Source of the DNA: Croceimicrobium sp965658965 | GTDB lineage: Bacteria > Bacteroidota > Bacteroidia > Flavobacteriales > Schleiferiaceae | DNA: 25,375 nt | Direction of reading: 5' to 3' | Assembly (NCBI GenBank): GCA_965658965.1 | Contig: CBFHVV010000039.1 | Location: forward strand, 1-25,375 | Shown: in pieces, positions 8,029 through 15,000 of the stretch | Numbering within the stretch: the first letter of the stretch is position 1 | Layout of the letters: every line of letters begins with the position of its first letter | Translations under genes and position numbers: made by a program | The notes under the pieces: model-generated | What the model was told of the DNA's origin: nothing | The model's database searches: none | The model's input: the letters and a program-made list of their open reading frames with translations, nothing else

Positions 8029-9269
8029 GTCGATACCAAGATACGCTGGATTGGTTATTTCAGCAATTACCTATGTACCAAAGAGTGGGTAAAGTAGCCT
8101 ATAAGGCTGATTTACAAAACACCATCGCCTTAATGTCCCTTCTTGGGGAACCACAAAAAACTTTTAAGAGCATCCATGTTGCGGGAACCAATGGCAAAGG
8201 CTCTTCCTCTCATATGTTGGCTGCCATATTTCAAGCAGCAGGCTATAAAACCGGCCTCTATACCTCTCCGCATTTAGTAGATTTTAGAGAACGGGTTCGT
8301 ATTAATGGTGATTGTATTCCCCACGAAAAGGTCTGCGATTTTGTAGAAGAATATCGCGCTGATTTTAGCAGACTTGGACTGAGTTTTTTCGAGATGACCG
8401 TTGGATTAGCCTTTCATTATTTCAGCGAAGAAAAAGTAGACATTGCCATAATTGAAGTAGGAATGGGTGGTCGTTTGGACAGCACCAACGTGGTAGACCC
8501 ATTAATCAGTTTAATTACCAATATCGGATTAGATCATACCGAATTCTTGGGTGACACTTTGGAGAAGATCGCCCTCGAAAAAGCAGGAATAATTAAAGCA
8601 AATCGTCCTGTGGTTATTAGCGAAATTCAAAAGGAAAGCCAAGAGGTTTTTAAAGAAAAGGCGAGGCAATTATCCGCTCCTATTTACTTTGCCCCCGAAG
8701 AGATTAGCTATCAACAAAGTAACTATCAGACTGATCTTATCGGAAATTACCAAGCGAAAAACCTATTGGGCGTATGCATGGTTACCCGTTTAGCTGAAGA
8801 TCTAGGTTTTAAGCTTAGCGAAAGCATGCCAAAAGCTTTGGCATCGGTGAGTAGCTTAACCGGATTAAAAGGCCGCTGGCAAATTTTAAACAAGCGCCCC
8901 CTTACCGTTTGCGACACAGGCCATAACGAAGATGGTGTTAAATATCTGGTAGATCAAATTAAAGGCAATAGCCATCGACAGCTACATATTGTTTGGGGCA
9001 TGGTAGGAGATAAAGATAGTCAGGCAGTTTTGAGTCTCTTACCCAAAAGCGCCATATATTATTTCTGTGCCGCCACCATTCCACGCGCTAAAGATGCTGA
9101 GATACTAAAGCAGGAAGCCCTAAAAATTGGCCTGGCTGGAAAATCTTATGCCTCTGTAGTTTCCGCTTATCAGGCCGCACAGAAAGTAAGCCACCAAAAT
9201 GATTTTATTTTTATTGGCGGTAGCACCTTTGTCGTAGCCGATTTACTAAAATATTTAGAAGAGCGCTAA
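8025..9269 (+). CDS. folC: Bifunctional folylpolyglutamate synthase/dihydrofolate synthase
   Basis: FolC is a Mur-ligase-type cytosolic enzyme that joins Glu to dihydropteroate and extends folate polyglutamate tails. The 414 residues show the P-loop GTNGKGS (54-60), GLYTSPHLVDFRERVRI, EVGMGGRLDSTN and the C-terminal DTGHNEDGV. The start is TTG at 8025, overlapping the tonB-like stop by four bases (TTGA). The next ATG, at 8070, would delete the conserved YQDTLDWLFQQLP segment, so the TTG with coupled translation is preferred. The stop overlaps by four bases the stop of the minus-strand PLD gene, with no terminator between them. It is the last gene of the exbB operon; co-transcription with a folate gene reflects gene order rather than shared function. 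Confidence 0.92.
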   Translation: MSRYQDTLDWLFQQLPMYQRVGKVAYKADLQNTIALMSLLGEPQKTFKSIHVAGTNGKGSSSHMLAAIFQAAGYKTGLYTSPHLVDFRERVRINGDCIPHEKVCDFVEEYRADFSRLGLSFFEMTVGLAFHYFSEEKVDIAIIEVGMGGRLDSTNVVDPLISLITNIGLDHTEFLGDTLEKIALEKAGIIKANRPVVISEIQKESQEVFKEKARQLSAPIYFAPEEISYQQSNYQTDLIGNYQAKNLLGVCMVTRLAEDLGFKLSESMPKALASVSSLTGLKGRWQILNKRPLTVCDTGHNEDGVKYLVDQIKGNSHRQLHIVWGMVGDKDSQAVLSLLPKSAIYYFCAATIPRAKDAEILKQEALKIGLAGKSYASVVSAYQAAQKVSHQNDFIFIGGSTFVVADLLKYLEER

Positions 9270-9958
9270 GACCAGCGATCCCATAAGCGCTTAAATTCCG
9301 CCACAAAGCTTGGAATTATATCCTGACCCTCCAATACCACTATATTCTCATAATTACTCGTGGCAGCCGAACGCGTCCAATTATAACTTCCGGTTACTAA
9401 TACAAGCCTATCAAAAAGTGCAAATTTATGGTGCATGTGTACTTTCGTAAGATCAGTTCGCACGGCAATTCCTGCATCCTGAAGAAAGTGTAAGTCGGAA
9501 CCTAGATCATGGGCTTTGTCGTTGTCGCTAATAATTCGAACTTTCACCCCCCGCTTATGACTAGCTAAAAGCGCATCCCGAATAGTATTATCGCTGATGG
9601 TGAAAACACAAATATCAATCGATGTTTTCGCATTCGCCAGCTGGTACAAAATAGCATCACGACAGGCATCACCAGGACTAAAATAAGCCCTCCCCTTAGA
9701 TTTAGAAACTTCAGCATCCGCTCCCAAAACAAGTTTTGCACCTTCATAAAACCAAGCCAATAATGGCTCAGATTCCGCATCAGCAACAGCGGATAAAGCC
9801 AAGTCTCTAAACTTACTTAAAAGCCAAACTTTATTGCCTTCTTCAAAATTCAATTCTTGAATCAAGGCCTTTAAATCCTTCCTCTCCTTTCGCGATAAAA
9901 GTTGATCATCTAAGGATTCCTCCATTTGTGCTAAGAGGGCTGTCATTTTATCTTTCAT
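9266..9958 (-). CDS. Phospholipase D-like nuclease with a single HKD motif
   Basis: The 230-residue protein ends in a PLD-superfamily domain (about residues 92-230) with one HxKxxxxD motif, His176-Lys178-Asp183 in HHKFALFD, followed by GSYNWT. One motif per chain means the enzyme would act as a dimer, as in Nuc endonuclease and Zucchini/mitochondrial cardiolipin hydrolase. Its substrate may therefore be nucleic acid or phospholipid. The first 85 residues are helical and charged and match nothing I recognise. No signal peptide is evident, so it is probably cytoplasmic. It starts three bases after the stop of the XRE repressor gene and is surely in its operon. Its own stop overlaps that of folC. 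Catalytic residues look intact. Confidence 0.82.
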   Translation of the reverse strand: MKDKMTALLAQMEESLDDQLLSRKERKDLKALIQELNFEEGNKVWLLSKFRDLALSAVADAESEPLLAWFYEGAKLVLGADAEVSKSKGRAYFSPGDACRDAILYQLANAKTSIDICVFTISDNTIRDALLASHKRGVKVRIISDNDKAHDLGSDLHFLQDAGIAVRTDLTKVHMHHKFALFDRLVLVTGSYNWTRSAATSNYENIVVLEGQDIIPSFVAEFKRLWDRWS

Positions 9959-9961
9959 AGC

Positions 9962-10732
9962 TTAAGCTTTCTTTAATAAGGTCGAGACTTCTTCCCTCAA
10001 CTTATCAATCTGTGTTTGCAAAAAGGCAGTACTGCTAATATTTTTAGTCAACACTCTTTCTACTTGCCACAGAGCTACAATGTCAGAAAGTAAAAGCTCC
10101 TCTTCATAAAAGCTACTAGACCAAGCTTTCAATAATACACGGTCCGCAGTAACAGCCTCTAAAGAGCGAAGCACCCAGTCCTCCGCCGTTTCAAAAAGAT
10201 AAACTTTAGACCGCTCTACCTTTGCCAAGCTTGTTTCTACTGCAGGATGAGCGATAACAATATCCCCTGCTCCTATACCCTGCCCCTGCTCTAGCATACT
10301 ATTGTCTGCTAATTCAAAAGCACAGTAGTTTTTATTGCGATCCAGAGGTAAACTGAGCTGCGCCATTTGCGATAGCGCTTCTCTGTCGCCCAAATAATCC
10401 TGCTTTACGGCCTGGCTAATAAATGGAATTGTGCTTAGAACTGGCGGTAACTTAGAAGGGCGCAAATTATGCTTCGCCCCTTTAATCAAGTCTTTACGGA
10501 AAATATCAAAATGGTATAAATCATTTACCGAAAGCTCCTTTTTGAGCAGGTCATCTACCGTAATGCTAAAATAATTAGCTATTTCCATAATAGTTGCCAA
10601 TTTGGGTTCCGCTCGACCTTCTTCGTAAGCACCGATACTCGCCCTTTTTAAATCAAATATATCCGCAAAGTCACTCTGATTCAAACCCTTAACACCTCTT
10701 ATCTTCTTAATATTCTTTCCAATACTTGACAT
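9962..10732 (-). CDS. XRE-family regulator with a degenerate S24 (LexA/CI-like) domain
   Basis: This is a 256-residue DNA-binding regulator. Residues 6-61 form a Cro/CI-type helix-turn-helix (NQSDFADIFDLKRASIGAYE). Residues about 130-225 look like the S24 fold: Ser145 sits in ADNSM followed by GIGAGDIVIA, the place of the LexA/CI catalytic serine. The position of the catalytic lysine (normally in a VKR-type motif) reads WVLRSL, so self-cleavage is doubtful and the fold may serve dimerisation or ligand sensing. The last 25 residues could form a short coiled coil. It is divergent from the PspA island and leads an operon with the PLD nuclease. Autoregulation and control of the island are inferred from the shared 191-bp intergenic region and its inverted repeats. 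Confidence 0.82.
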   Translation of the reverse strand: MSSIGKNIKKIRGVKGLNQSDFADIFDLKRASIGAYEEGRAEPKLATIMEIANYFSITVDDLLKKELSVNDLYHFDIFRKDLIKGAKHNLRPSKLPPVLSTIPFISQAVKQDYLGDREALSQMAQLSLPLDRNKNYCAFELADNSMLEQGQGIGAGDIVIAHPAVETSLAKVERSKVYLFETAEDWVLRSLEAVTADRVLLKAWSSSFYEEELLLSDIVALWQVERVLTKNISSTAFLQTQIDKLREEVSTLLKKA

Positions 10733-10758
10733 GCTCCTAAAAATTAATTGCTAATTAT

Positions 10759-10789
10759 TTTGGCTATTCTAAATATATTAGTAATTTAG
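10759..10789 (+). promoter_or_regulatory. Putative promoter of the yjfI-pspA-flotillin island
   Basis: TTTG (10759-10762), 19 bases of spacer, then TAATTTAG (10782-10789) fit the Bacteroidota consensus TTTG-N17-23-TAnnTTTG with one mismatch. The predicted transcript starts near 10796 and has a leader of about 125 nt before yjfI (10924), which contains a small ORF. Confidence 0.5.
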
Positions 10790-10798
10790 CAGGGTAAA
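10770..10798 (-). promoter_or_regulatory. Putative promoter of the XRE regulator operon
   Basis: Read on the minus strand, TTTA (10798-10795) is followed after 17 bases by TATATTTA (10777-10770), one mismatch each from the Bacteroidota -33 TTTG and -7 TAnnTTTG elements. Transcription would start about 30 nt before the regulator ATG. It overlaps the plus-strand promoter. Confidence 0.4.
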
Positions 10799-10803
10799 GC
10801 TAA
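10786..10803. promoter_or_regulatory. Candidate operator, TTAGC-N8-GCTAA inverted repeat
   Basis: The half-sites TTAGC (10786-10790) and GCTAA (10799-10803) are perfect inverted copies. They overlap the end of the plus-strand -7 box and the predicted start of transcription, and flank the minus-strand -33 box. A third GCTAAT half-site lies at 10750-10755, and an ATTAGTAAT palindrome (10777-10785) lies between the two -7 boxes. Placement fits a repressor acting on both directions. Binding by the adjacent XRE protein is inference. Confidence 0.4.
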
Positions 10804-10813
10804 TAATATTAAC

Positions 10814-10873
10814 ATGAATTACTACAAAGAAGTAGAAAATCTTCCTCCTCCAAAGAAATTTGCATTATCTTGA
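10814..10873 (+). CDS. Candidate 19-residue leader peptide upstream of yjfI
   Basis: An ATG at 10814 opens a short frame encoding MNYYKEVENLPPPKKFALS and ending at TGA 10871-10873, 50 bp before yjfI. It lies wholly within the predicted leader of the island mRNA. The run of three prolines at residues 11-13, followed by Lys-Lys, is the kind of sequence that slows ribosomes and needs EF-P. Short ORFs this size arise by chance in AT-rich DNA, there is no conserved ribosome site to judge by, and no homologue is recalled. It is listed because of its position before an operon that encodes polyamine synthesis enzymes. Confidence 0.3.
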   Translation: MNYYKEVENLPPPKKFALS

Positions 10874-10923
10874 AAGCTTCAAAAGCATCAACAAATAATA
10901 TTAAATATTAAAACTAAAAATCA

Positions 10924-11319
10924 ATGACAAGCTATTTTGACAAGGTAAAATCATTTGTACTAGACCTCGACCTCAGCATTGTATATCAAAACGAGGAGGA
11001 AGAAATTTTAGTTATTGAAGACGAGACATCTGGTATTAGTAATTTGGTTTTAGCTTGTGCTGATCCCATTTTAATAATGGAGCAATTTCTCTTTGAGCTA
11101 AAAAGCGATGATAAGGAAATCCTTAAAAACCTTTTAGTTAAAAATCGTGACATCGTACACGGTGCTTTCGCACTTGACGAAACCGGAAACCGCGTTATTT
11201 TCCGTGATACCTTACAATTAGAAAACCTTGACGCAAACGAACTCGAAGGATCTATTAATAGCTTAGGAATGCTGTTAAGTGAATACTCCGATGAACTGAT
11301 TAAATTTTCAAAACATTAA
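10924..11319 (+). CDS. YjfI-like DUF2170 family protein
   Basis: This is a 131-residue soluble, acidic protein resembling the DUF2170 family (E. coli YjfI), which is encoded directly before a PspA homologue in many genomes. Visible features are an alternating alpha/beta pattern with EEEEILVIEDETSGISNLVLAC near the N-terminus, a KNRDIVHGAFALDETGNRVIFRDTLQLENLD core and a helical C-terminus. There is no signal peptide or membrane helix. Biochemical function is unknown; conserved linkage to PspA/IM30 implies a partner or chaperone-like role on the membrane surface. It is the first annotated gene of the island, with a 13-bp gap to the PspA gene, so the two are co-transcribed. The family call rests on recall of sequence pattern plus neighbour order. 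Confidence 0.7.
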   Translation: MTSYFDKVKSFVLDLDLSIVYQNEEEEILVIEDETSGISNLVLACADPILIMEQFLFELKSDDKEILKNLLVKNRDIVHGAFALDETGNRVIFRDTLQLENLDANELEGSINSLGMLLSEYSDELIKFSKH

Positions 11320-11332
11320 ATAAAACAAAGAC

Positions 11333-12061
11333 ATGAACATATTAAGAAGACTTTTTAGCATCGGTAAAGCCGAAACCAACTCTGCCCTAGATAAATTAGA
11401 AGATCCCATAAAAATGACCGAACAGGGCATTCGTGACCTGAAAGTGGATTTAGACAAAGCCTTACATGCATTGGCTGAAATTAAAGCCTTGAGCATTCGT
11501 GCCCGTAACGACCAAGGTAATTACGAGAGCAAGGCAAAAGATTACGAGAAAAAAGCAATTATGCTTTTACAACGTGCTGAAAAAGGAGAAATGGAAATGG
11601 CAGAAGCTGAACGTTTAGCCAATGAAGCTTTGGTTAAAAAGAATGAAAACAGCGAGCAAGCCCAGCGCTCCTTAGCCGATAAAAATAAGTTTGATGGCAA
11701 CATTAGCACCATGGAGTCAAACATTAAAAAACTTCGTCAGCAAATTAGCCAATACGAAAATGAGCTGAAAACTTTAAAAGCTCGGGTTAAAGTTAGCTCT
11801 GCCACCAAAAATATCAATAAGCAAATGTCTAAAATTGACGCTTCCGGAACCGTAAGCATGCTAGAGCGCATGAAAGAAAAAGTGGAGCAAGAAGAGGCCT
11901 TAGCAGAAAGCTACGGCGATATTGCTAACGAAAGCCGTTCGGTAGACGAAGAAATTGATAAAGCCTTGGACGGCGCTAATGCCAGTCAAGCCAGTGACGA
12001 TCTCGCTGCCTTAAAATCCCGCCTGGGCATGAACAAAGGCGAAGACACTAAAAGTGAATAA
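11333..12061 (+). CDS. PspA/IM30 (ESCRT-III-like) family protein, YjfJ type
   Basis: This is a 242-residue member of the PspA/Vipp1/YjfJ family: peripheral, coiled-coil, ESCRT-III-like proteins that assemble on the cytoplasmic face of the inner membrane and protect it under stress. The chain begins with an amphipathic helix (MNILRRLFSIGKAE), then EDPIKMTEQGIRDLK, a family-typical stretch. Nearly continuous charged heptad coil follows up to about residue 170, then short C-terminal helices ending near LKSRLGM. No transmembrane segment or signal peptide is present. Position between the DUF2170 gene and a YqiJ/flotillin pair supports the YjfJ branch rather than the classical pspF-regulated PspA. 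No pspB, pspC or pspF is present in this window, so regulation must differ from the E. coli psp operon. Confidence 0.88.
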   Translation: MNILRRLFSIGKAETNSALDKLEDPIKMTEQGIRDLKVDLDKALHALAEIKALSIRARNDQGNYESKAKDYEKKAIMLLQRAEKGEMEMAEAERLANEALVKKNENSEQAQRSLADKNKFDGNISTMESNIKKLRQQISQYENELKTLKARVKVSSATKNINKQMSKIDASGTVSMLERMKEKVEQEEALAESYGDIANESRSVDEEIDKALDGANASQASDDLAALKSRLGMNKGEDTKSE

Positions 12062-12071
12062 TACTTAAAAC

Positions 12072-12716
12072 ATGAACGAATTCCTTAACCTCATTTTTAA
12101 CGGAGCCAATGCCATACCCACGGCATTGCTCCTCTTTATCATCATTTATTGGATTATCGTAATTTTAGGCCTACTCGACACCGAGTTCTTAGACTTCGAC
12201 CTAGACTTTGATGGTGAGGCAGAAATTGAGGTTGACGGAGACGTTTCTGGGGATGTATCTTGGTTAAACAGCGTCTTGAGCTTCTTTAACCTTGGTCGTA
12301 TACCCTTTATGATCTGGCTAAGCTTTTTAAGTCTTCCCCTTTGGATGCTTAGCATAAATGTTAATAGCTTTTTTGGAATAGAAAATTTCTTTCTCGGCTT
12401 TTTAACTTTAATCCCCCTGCTCCTCCTTAGTCTATTCATTTCCAAAGTCCTAACCCTCCCTTTTATTCGCTTCTTTGATAAAATTAATGAAGACACCAAA
12501 AAGAAAGAGATTGTTGGCAGAATAGGTAAGGTCATCAGCTCCGCCACTAATGACAGTAAAGGTATGGCTGAAATCAATTATCAAGGTAGTTTTTTGAGTC
12601 TTTACATCCGCACCTCAAAAGATAAATCTGTACAAAAAGGTGATCATGTTCTATTTATAGAAAGCCTCCCCGAACCTGGAGTTTACCTAGTAGAACCGCA
12701 CCAAATCTTAAGCTAA
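12072..12716 (+). CDS. YqiJ-like OB-fold membrane protein
   Basis: The 214-residue protein has a first membrane helix at about 14-35, an acidic segment at 36-61 with 12 Asp/Glu and no Lys or Arg, two or three further hydrophobic helices between 76 and 134, and a C-terminal OB-like (NfeD-type) domain from about 145 to the end (EIVGRIGKVISSA ... FLSLYIRTS). This is the layout of E. coli YqiJ, which is encoded next to the flotillin YqiK. NfeD/YqiJ proteins are established partners of flotillins. It sits 10 bp after the pspA-like gene and 26 bp before the flotillin gene, so all are one operon here. The alternating acidic pattern FDLDFDGEAEIEVDGD is striking and may bind cations. Family assignment is good; molecular role is inferred. 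Confidence 0.8.
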   Translation: MNEFLNLIFNGANAIPTALLLFIIIYWIIVILGLLDTEFLDFDLDFDGEAEIEVDGDVSGDVSWLNSVLSFFNLGRIPFMIWLSFLSLPLWMLSINVNSFFGIENFFLGFLTLIPLLLLSLFISKVLTLPFIRFFDKINEDTKKKEIVGRIGKVISSATNDSKGMAEINYQGSFLSLYIRTSKDKSVQKGDHVLFIESLPEPGVYLVEPHQILS

Positions 12717-12742
12717 AAACCAATCATTCATTAATTCTCTTT

Positions 12743-14923
12743 ATGGAAATTTTTCAGCAAACCGGTGCTGTCTTCATCATCACCATCGTAGTCCTGCTAT
12801 TCGGGATTATCGCAATGTTTTCTCGGTTCTATTATAAAACCTCCCAGGGGCAGGCGCTAGTAAAAACCGGAGTAGGCGGTATTAAAGTATCATTTAACGG
12901 GATGCTCATTATCCCCGTTCTACACAAGGTAGAGATTATGGACATCTCCCTTAATACTATAACTATTGATCGAAAAGGTAAAGATGGCCTAGTATGTAAA
13001 GATAATCTCAGAGCCGATATTAACGTAGCCTTTTATGTGCGTGTAAACGAGATGGAGCAAGACGTGAAGCGCGTTGCCCAGTCCGTAGGCTGTAGTCGCG
13101 CTTCATCTAAAGAAGCCTTAAGACTGCTTTTTGACGCAAAATTTTCTGAAGCTCTCAAAACCGTCGGAAAGAAATTTGATTTCGTGGACCTCTACAACCA
13201 ACGCGATGAATTCAGAAAAGAAATTATTGACATTATTGGTACCGATTTAAATGGTTATGTACTAGACGATGCGGCAATTGATTTCCTAGAGCAAACACCA
13301 CTGGAATCGCTAGACCCCAACAATATACTCGATGCAGAAGGTATTAAGAAAATCACCGAAATCACCGCTAGAGAAGCCGTTAAAGCTAATTTCATACAGC
13401 GCGACAAGCAGAAAATAATTAAGCAGCAAGACGTAGAGGCACGCGAAGCAATATTAGTTTTAGAAAGACAATTATCTGAAAGTGAAGAAAAGCAAAAGCG
13501 TGAAATTGCCAATATAACGGCGCGCGAAGAAGCCGAAATAGAAAAAGTTAATCAAGAAGAAAGATTAAAGTCTGAGAAAGCACGCATTGCCACCGAAGAA
13601 GAAGTTGAAATAAGCGAGCAAAACAAACAGCGCCAAGTGATTGTGGCGGCGAAAAACAAAGAACGTACCGAGGGCATTGAAACGGAAAGAGTTGAAAAAG
13701 ATCGTCAACTGGAAGCTACTGAAAGAGAAAGGGTGGTAACGCTTATGCAGATAGATAAGCAAAAAGCCATCGAAGTTGAACAGAAAAACATTCAAGAAGT
13801 AATCCGTGAACGCGTTGCCATTGAAAAAACCGTTGTCGATGAGGAAGAACGCATCAAAGACACCCGTTCATTTGCGGAAGCAGAAAGATTAAAAAAGGTA
13901 TCTATCACCAAAGCCGAAGAAGAAGCAGAAGCCTCTTTGGTACAAGAAATTAAACGTGCTGAAGCAGCTAAGTCAGCTTCTGAATTTAGCGCAAAGCAAA
14001 AAATTATTGACGCGGATGCTGAACAGCAAAGTTCCGTTCAAAAAGCTGAAGCCATTAAGGTTTTAGCTGAAGCTGAAGCCTCACGCTTCGCCGCTGCCGG
14101 CCTAGCTGAAGCGCGCGTTGCAGAAGCGAAAGCGCAGGCACGCGAAAAGCAAGGTCAAGCGGAAGCTTCTGTTGTGGAAGATCAGGCTATTGCGGAAGCT
14201 CGAGGTATTGAGGCTAAAAGTTTAGCCCAAGCCGAAGCAGACCTTAGACTTGGTAAAGCTGCTGCTGAAGTGAACCAAGCGACGGGACTATCGGAAGCCG
14301 AAGTAATTCGTAAGAAAGCAGAAGCCGAGAGAGAAAAAGGCCTGGCCGAAGCTCAAGTTGATCTAGAAAAAGCATCTGCGGAAGCGGAAGGAATTGACCG
14401 CAAGGCCAAAGCCATGAAAACCCTTAACGACGCGGGCAAAGACCACGAAGAATTTAAACTGCGTTTGGATAAAAGCAAAACCGTTGAATTGGCGGGAATC
14501 AACATCCAAAAAGATATAGCGGATGCACAAGCCCAAGTATTATCAGAGGCCCTACGTAGTGCGAAGATTGATATAGTGGGAGGCGAAAACGTCTTCTTCG
14601 ACAAAATCGTAGGCGCCATTACTTCTGGTAAATCAATGGACCGCAGAGTTAATAGCTCAGCAGTATTTACCGAGGTAAAAGATCAGCTATTAGACAGCTC
14701 ATCCGGCACCAGCCTTATCGAAAAAGTCAGAAGCATTGTAAGCGAATCGGGGCTTAAAGCTGAAGATCTAAAAAACCTCAGCGTAGCAGCCTTTATCACC
14801 AAGCTAATGAGCCAAACCGATGACAGTGCCAAACGCGGCGTGCTGCAACAAATGCTAGACTTCGCTCGCCAAAACAAGGTAGATAATAAACGAGCTGACG
14901 ATTTCGGAATTATCGACTCCTAG
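12743..14923 (+). CDS. Flotillin-family (SPFH/band 7) protein, YqiK type
   Basis: This is a 726-residue flotillin. An N-terminal membrane helix (about 5-27) is followed by an SPFH/band 7 domain (about 30-220; TSQGQALVKTGVGG ... DNLRADINVAFYVRV). A very long charged coiled coil then runs from about 220 to 560, with Ala/Glu-rich repeats such as AEAEASRFAAAGLAEARVAEA written without spaces in the protein near residues 437-457. The C-terminal region (about 570-726) contains LAGINIQKDIADAQAQVL and a helical tail. It is clearly longer than E. coli YqiK (553 residues). Flotillins scaffold membrane microdomains as large cytoplasm-facing oligomers. Pairing with the upstream YqiJ-like protein and PspA homologue points to membrane organisation under stress. 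A strong terminator follows directly. Confidence 0.9.
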   Translation: MEIFQQTGAVFIITIVVLLFGIIAMFSRFYYKTSQGQALVKTGVGGIKVSFNGMLIIPVLHKVEIMDISLNTITIDRKGKDGLVCKDNLRADINVAFYVRVNEMEQDVKRVAQSVGCSRASSKEALRLLFDAKFSEALKTVGKKFDFVDLYNQRDEFRKEIIDIIGTDLNGYVLDDAAIDFLEQTPLESLDPNNILDAEGIKKITEITAREAVKANFIQRDKQKIIKQQDVEAREAILVLERQLSESEEKQKREIANITAREEAEIEKVNQEERLKSEKARIATEEEVEISEQNKQRQVIVAAKNKERTEGIETERVEKDRQLEATERERVVTLMQIDKQKAIEVEQKNIQEVIRERVAIEKTVVDEEERIKDTRSFAEAERLKKVSITKAEEEAEASLVQEIKRAEAAKSASEFSAKQKIIDADAEQQSSVQKAEAIKVLAEAEASRFAAAGLAEARVAEAKAQAREKQGQAEASVVEDQAIAEARGIEAKSLAQAEADLRLGKAAAEVNQATGLSEAEVIRKKAEAEREKGLAEAQVDLEKASAEAEGIDRKAKAMKTLNDAGKDHEEFKLRLDKSKTVELAGINIQKDIADAQAQVLSEALRSAKIDIVGGENVFFDKIVGAITSGKSMDRRVNSSAVFTEVKDQLLDSSSGTSLIEKVRSIVSESGLKAEDLKNLSVAAFITKLMSQTDDSAKRGVLQQMLDFARQNKVDNKRADDFGIIDS

Positions 14924-14938
14924 TCTAAAAAAAACAAT

Positions 14939-14967
14939 AAGCGCGCGATTAAATCCGCGCGCTTTTT
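14939..14967 (+). terminator. Strong intrinsic terminator after the flotillin gene
   Basis: GCGCGCG (14941-14947) pairs with CGCGCGC (14956-14962), seven G-C pairs closed by an eight-base loop, extended by AA/TT and followed by TTTTTC. It lies 16 bp after the flotillin stop and 34 bp before the ATPase gene, so it should end or strongly reduce transcription inside the island. Confidence 0.88.
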
Positions 14968-15000
14968 CTTTTCTAAACCAACGCTTCAAGCTACAACTTT

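Noticed and set aside
9266..10732. Prophage remnant, suggested by a CI/LexA-like repressor.
   Set aside because: There is no integrase, attachment-site repeat or phage structural gene nearby, and the S24 catalytic lysine is missing; such XRE/S24 regulators are also normal chromosomal genes.
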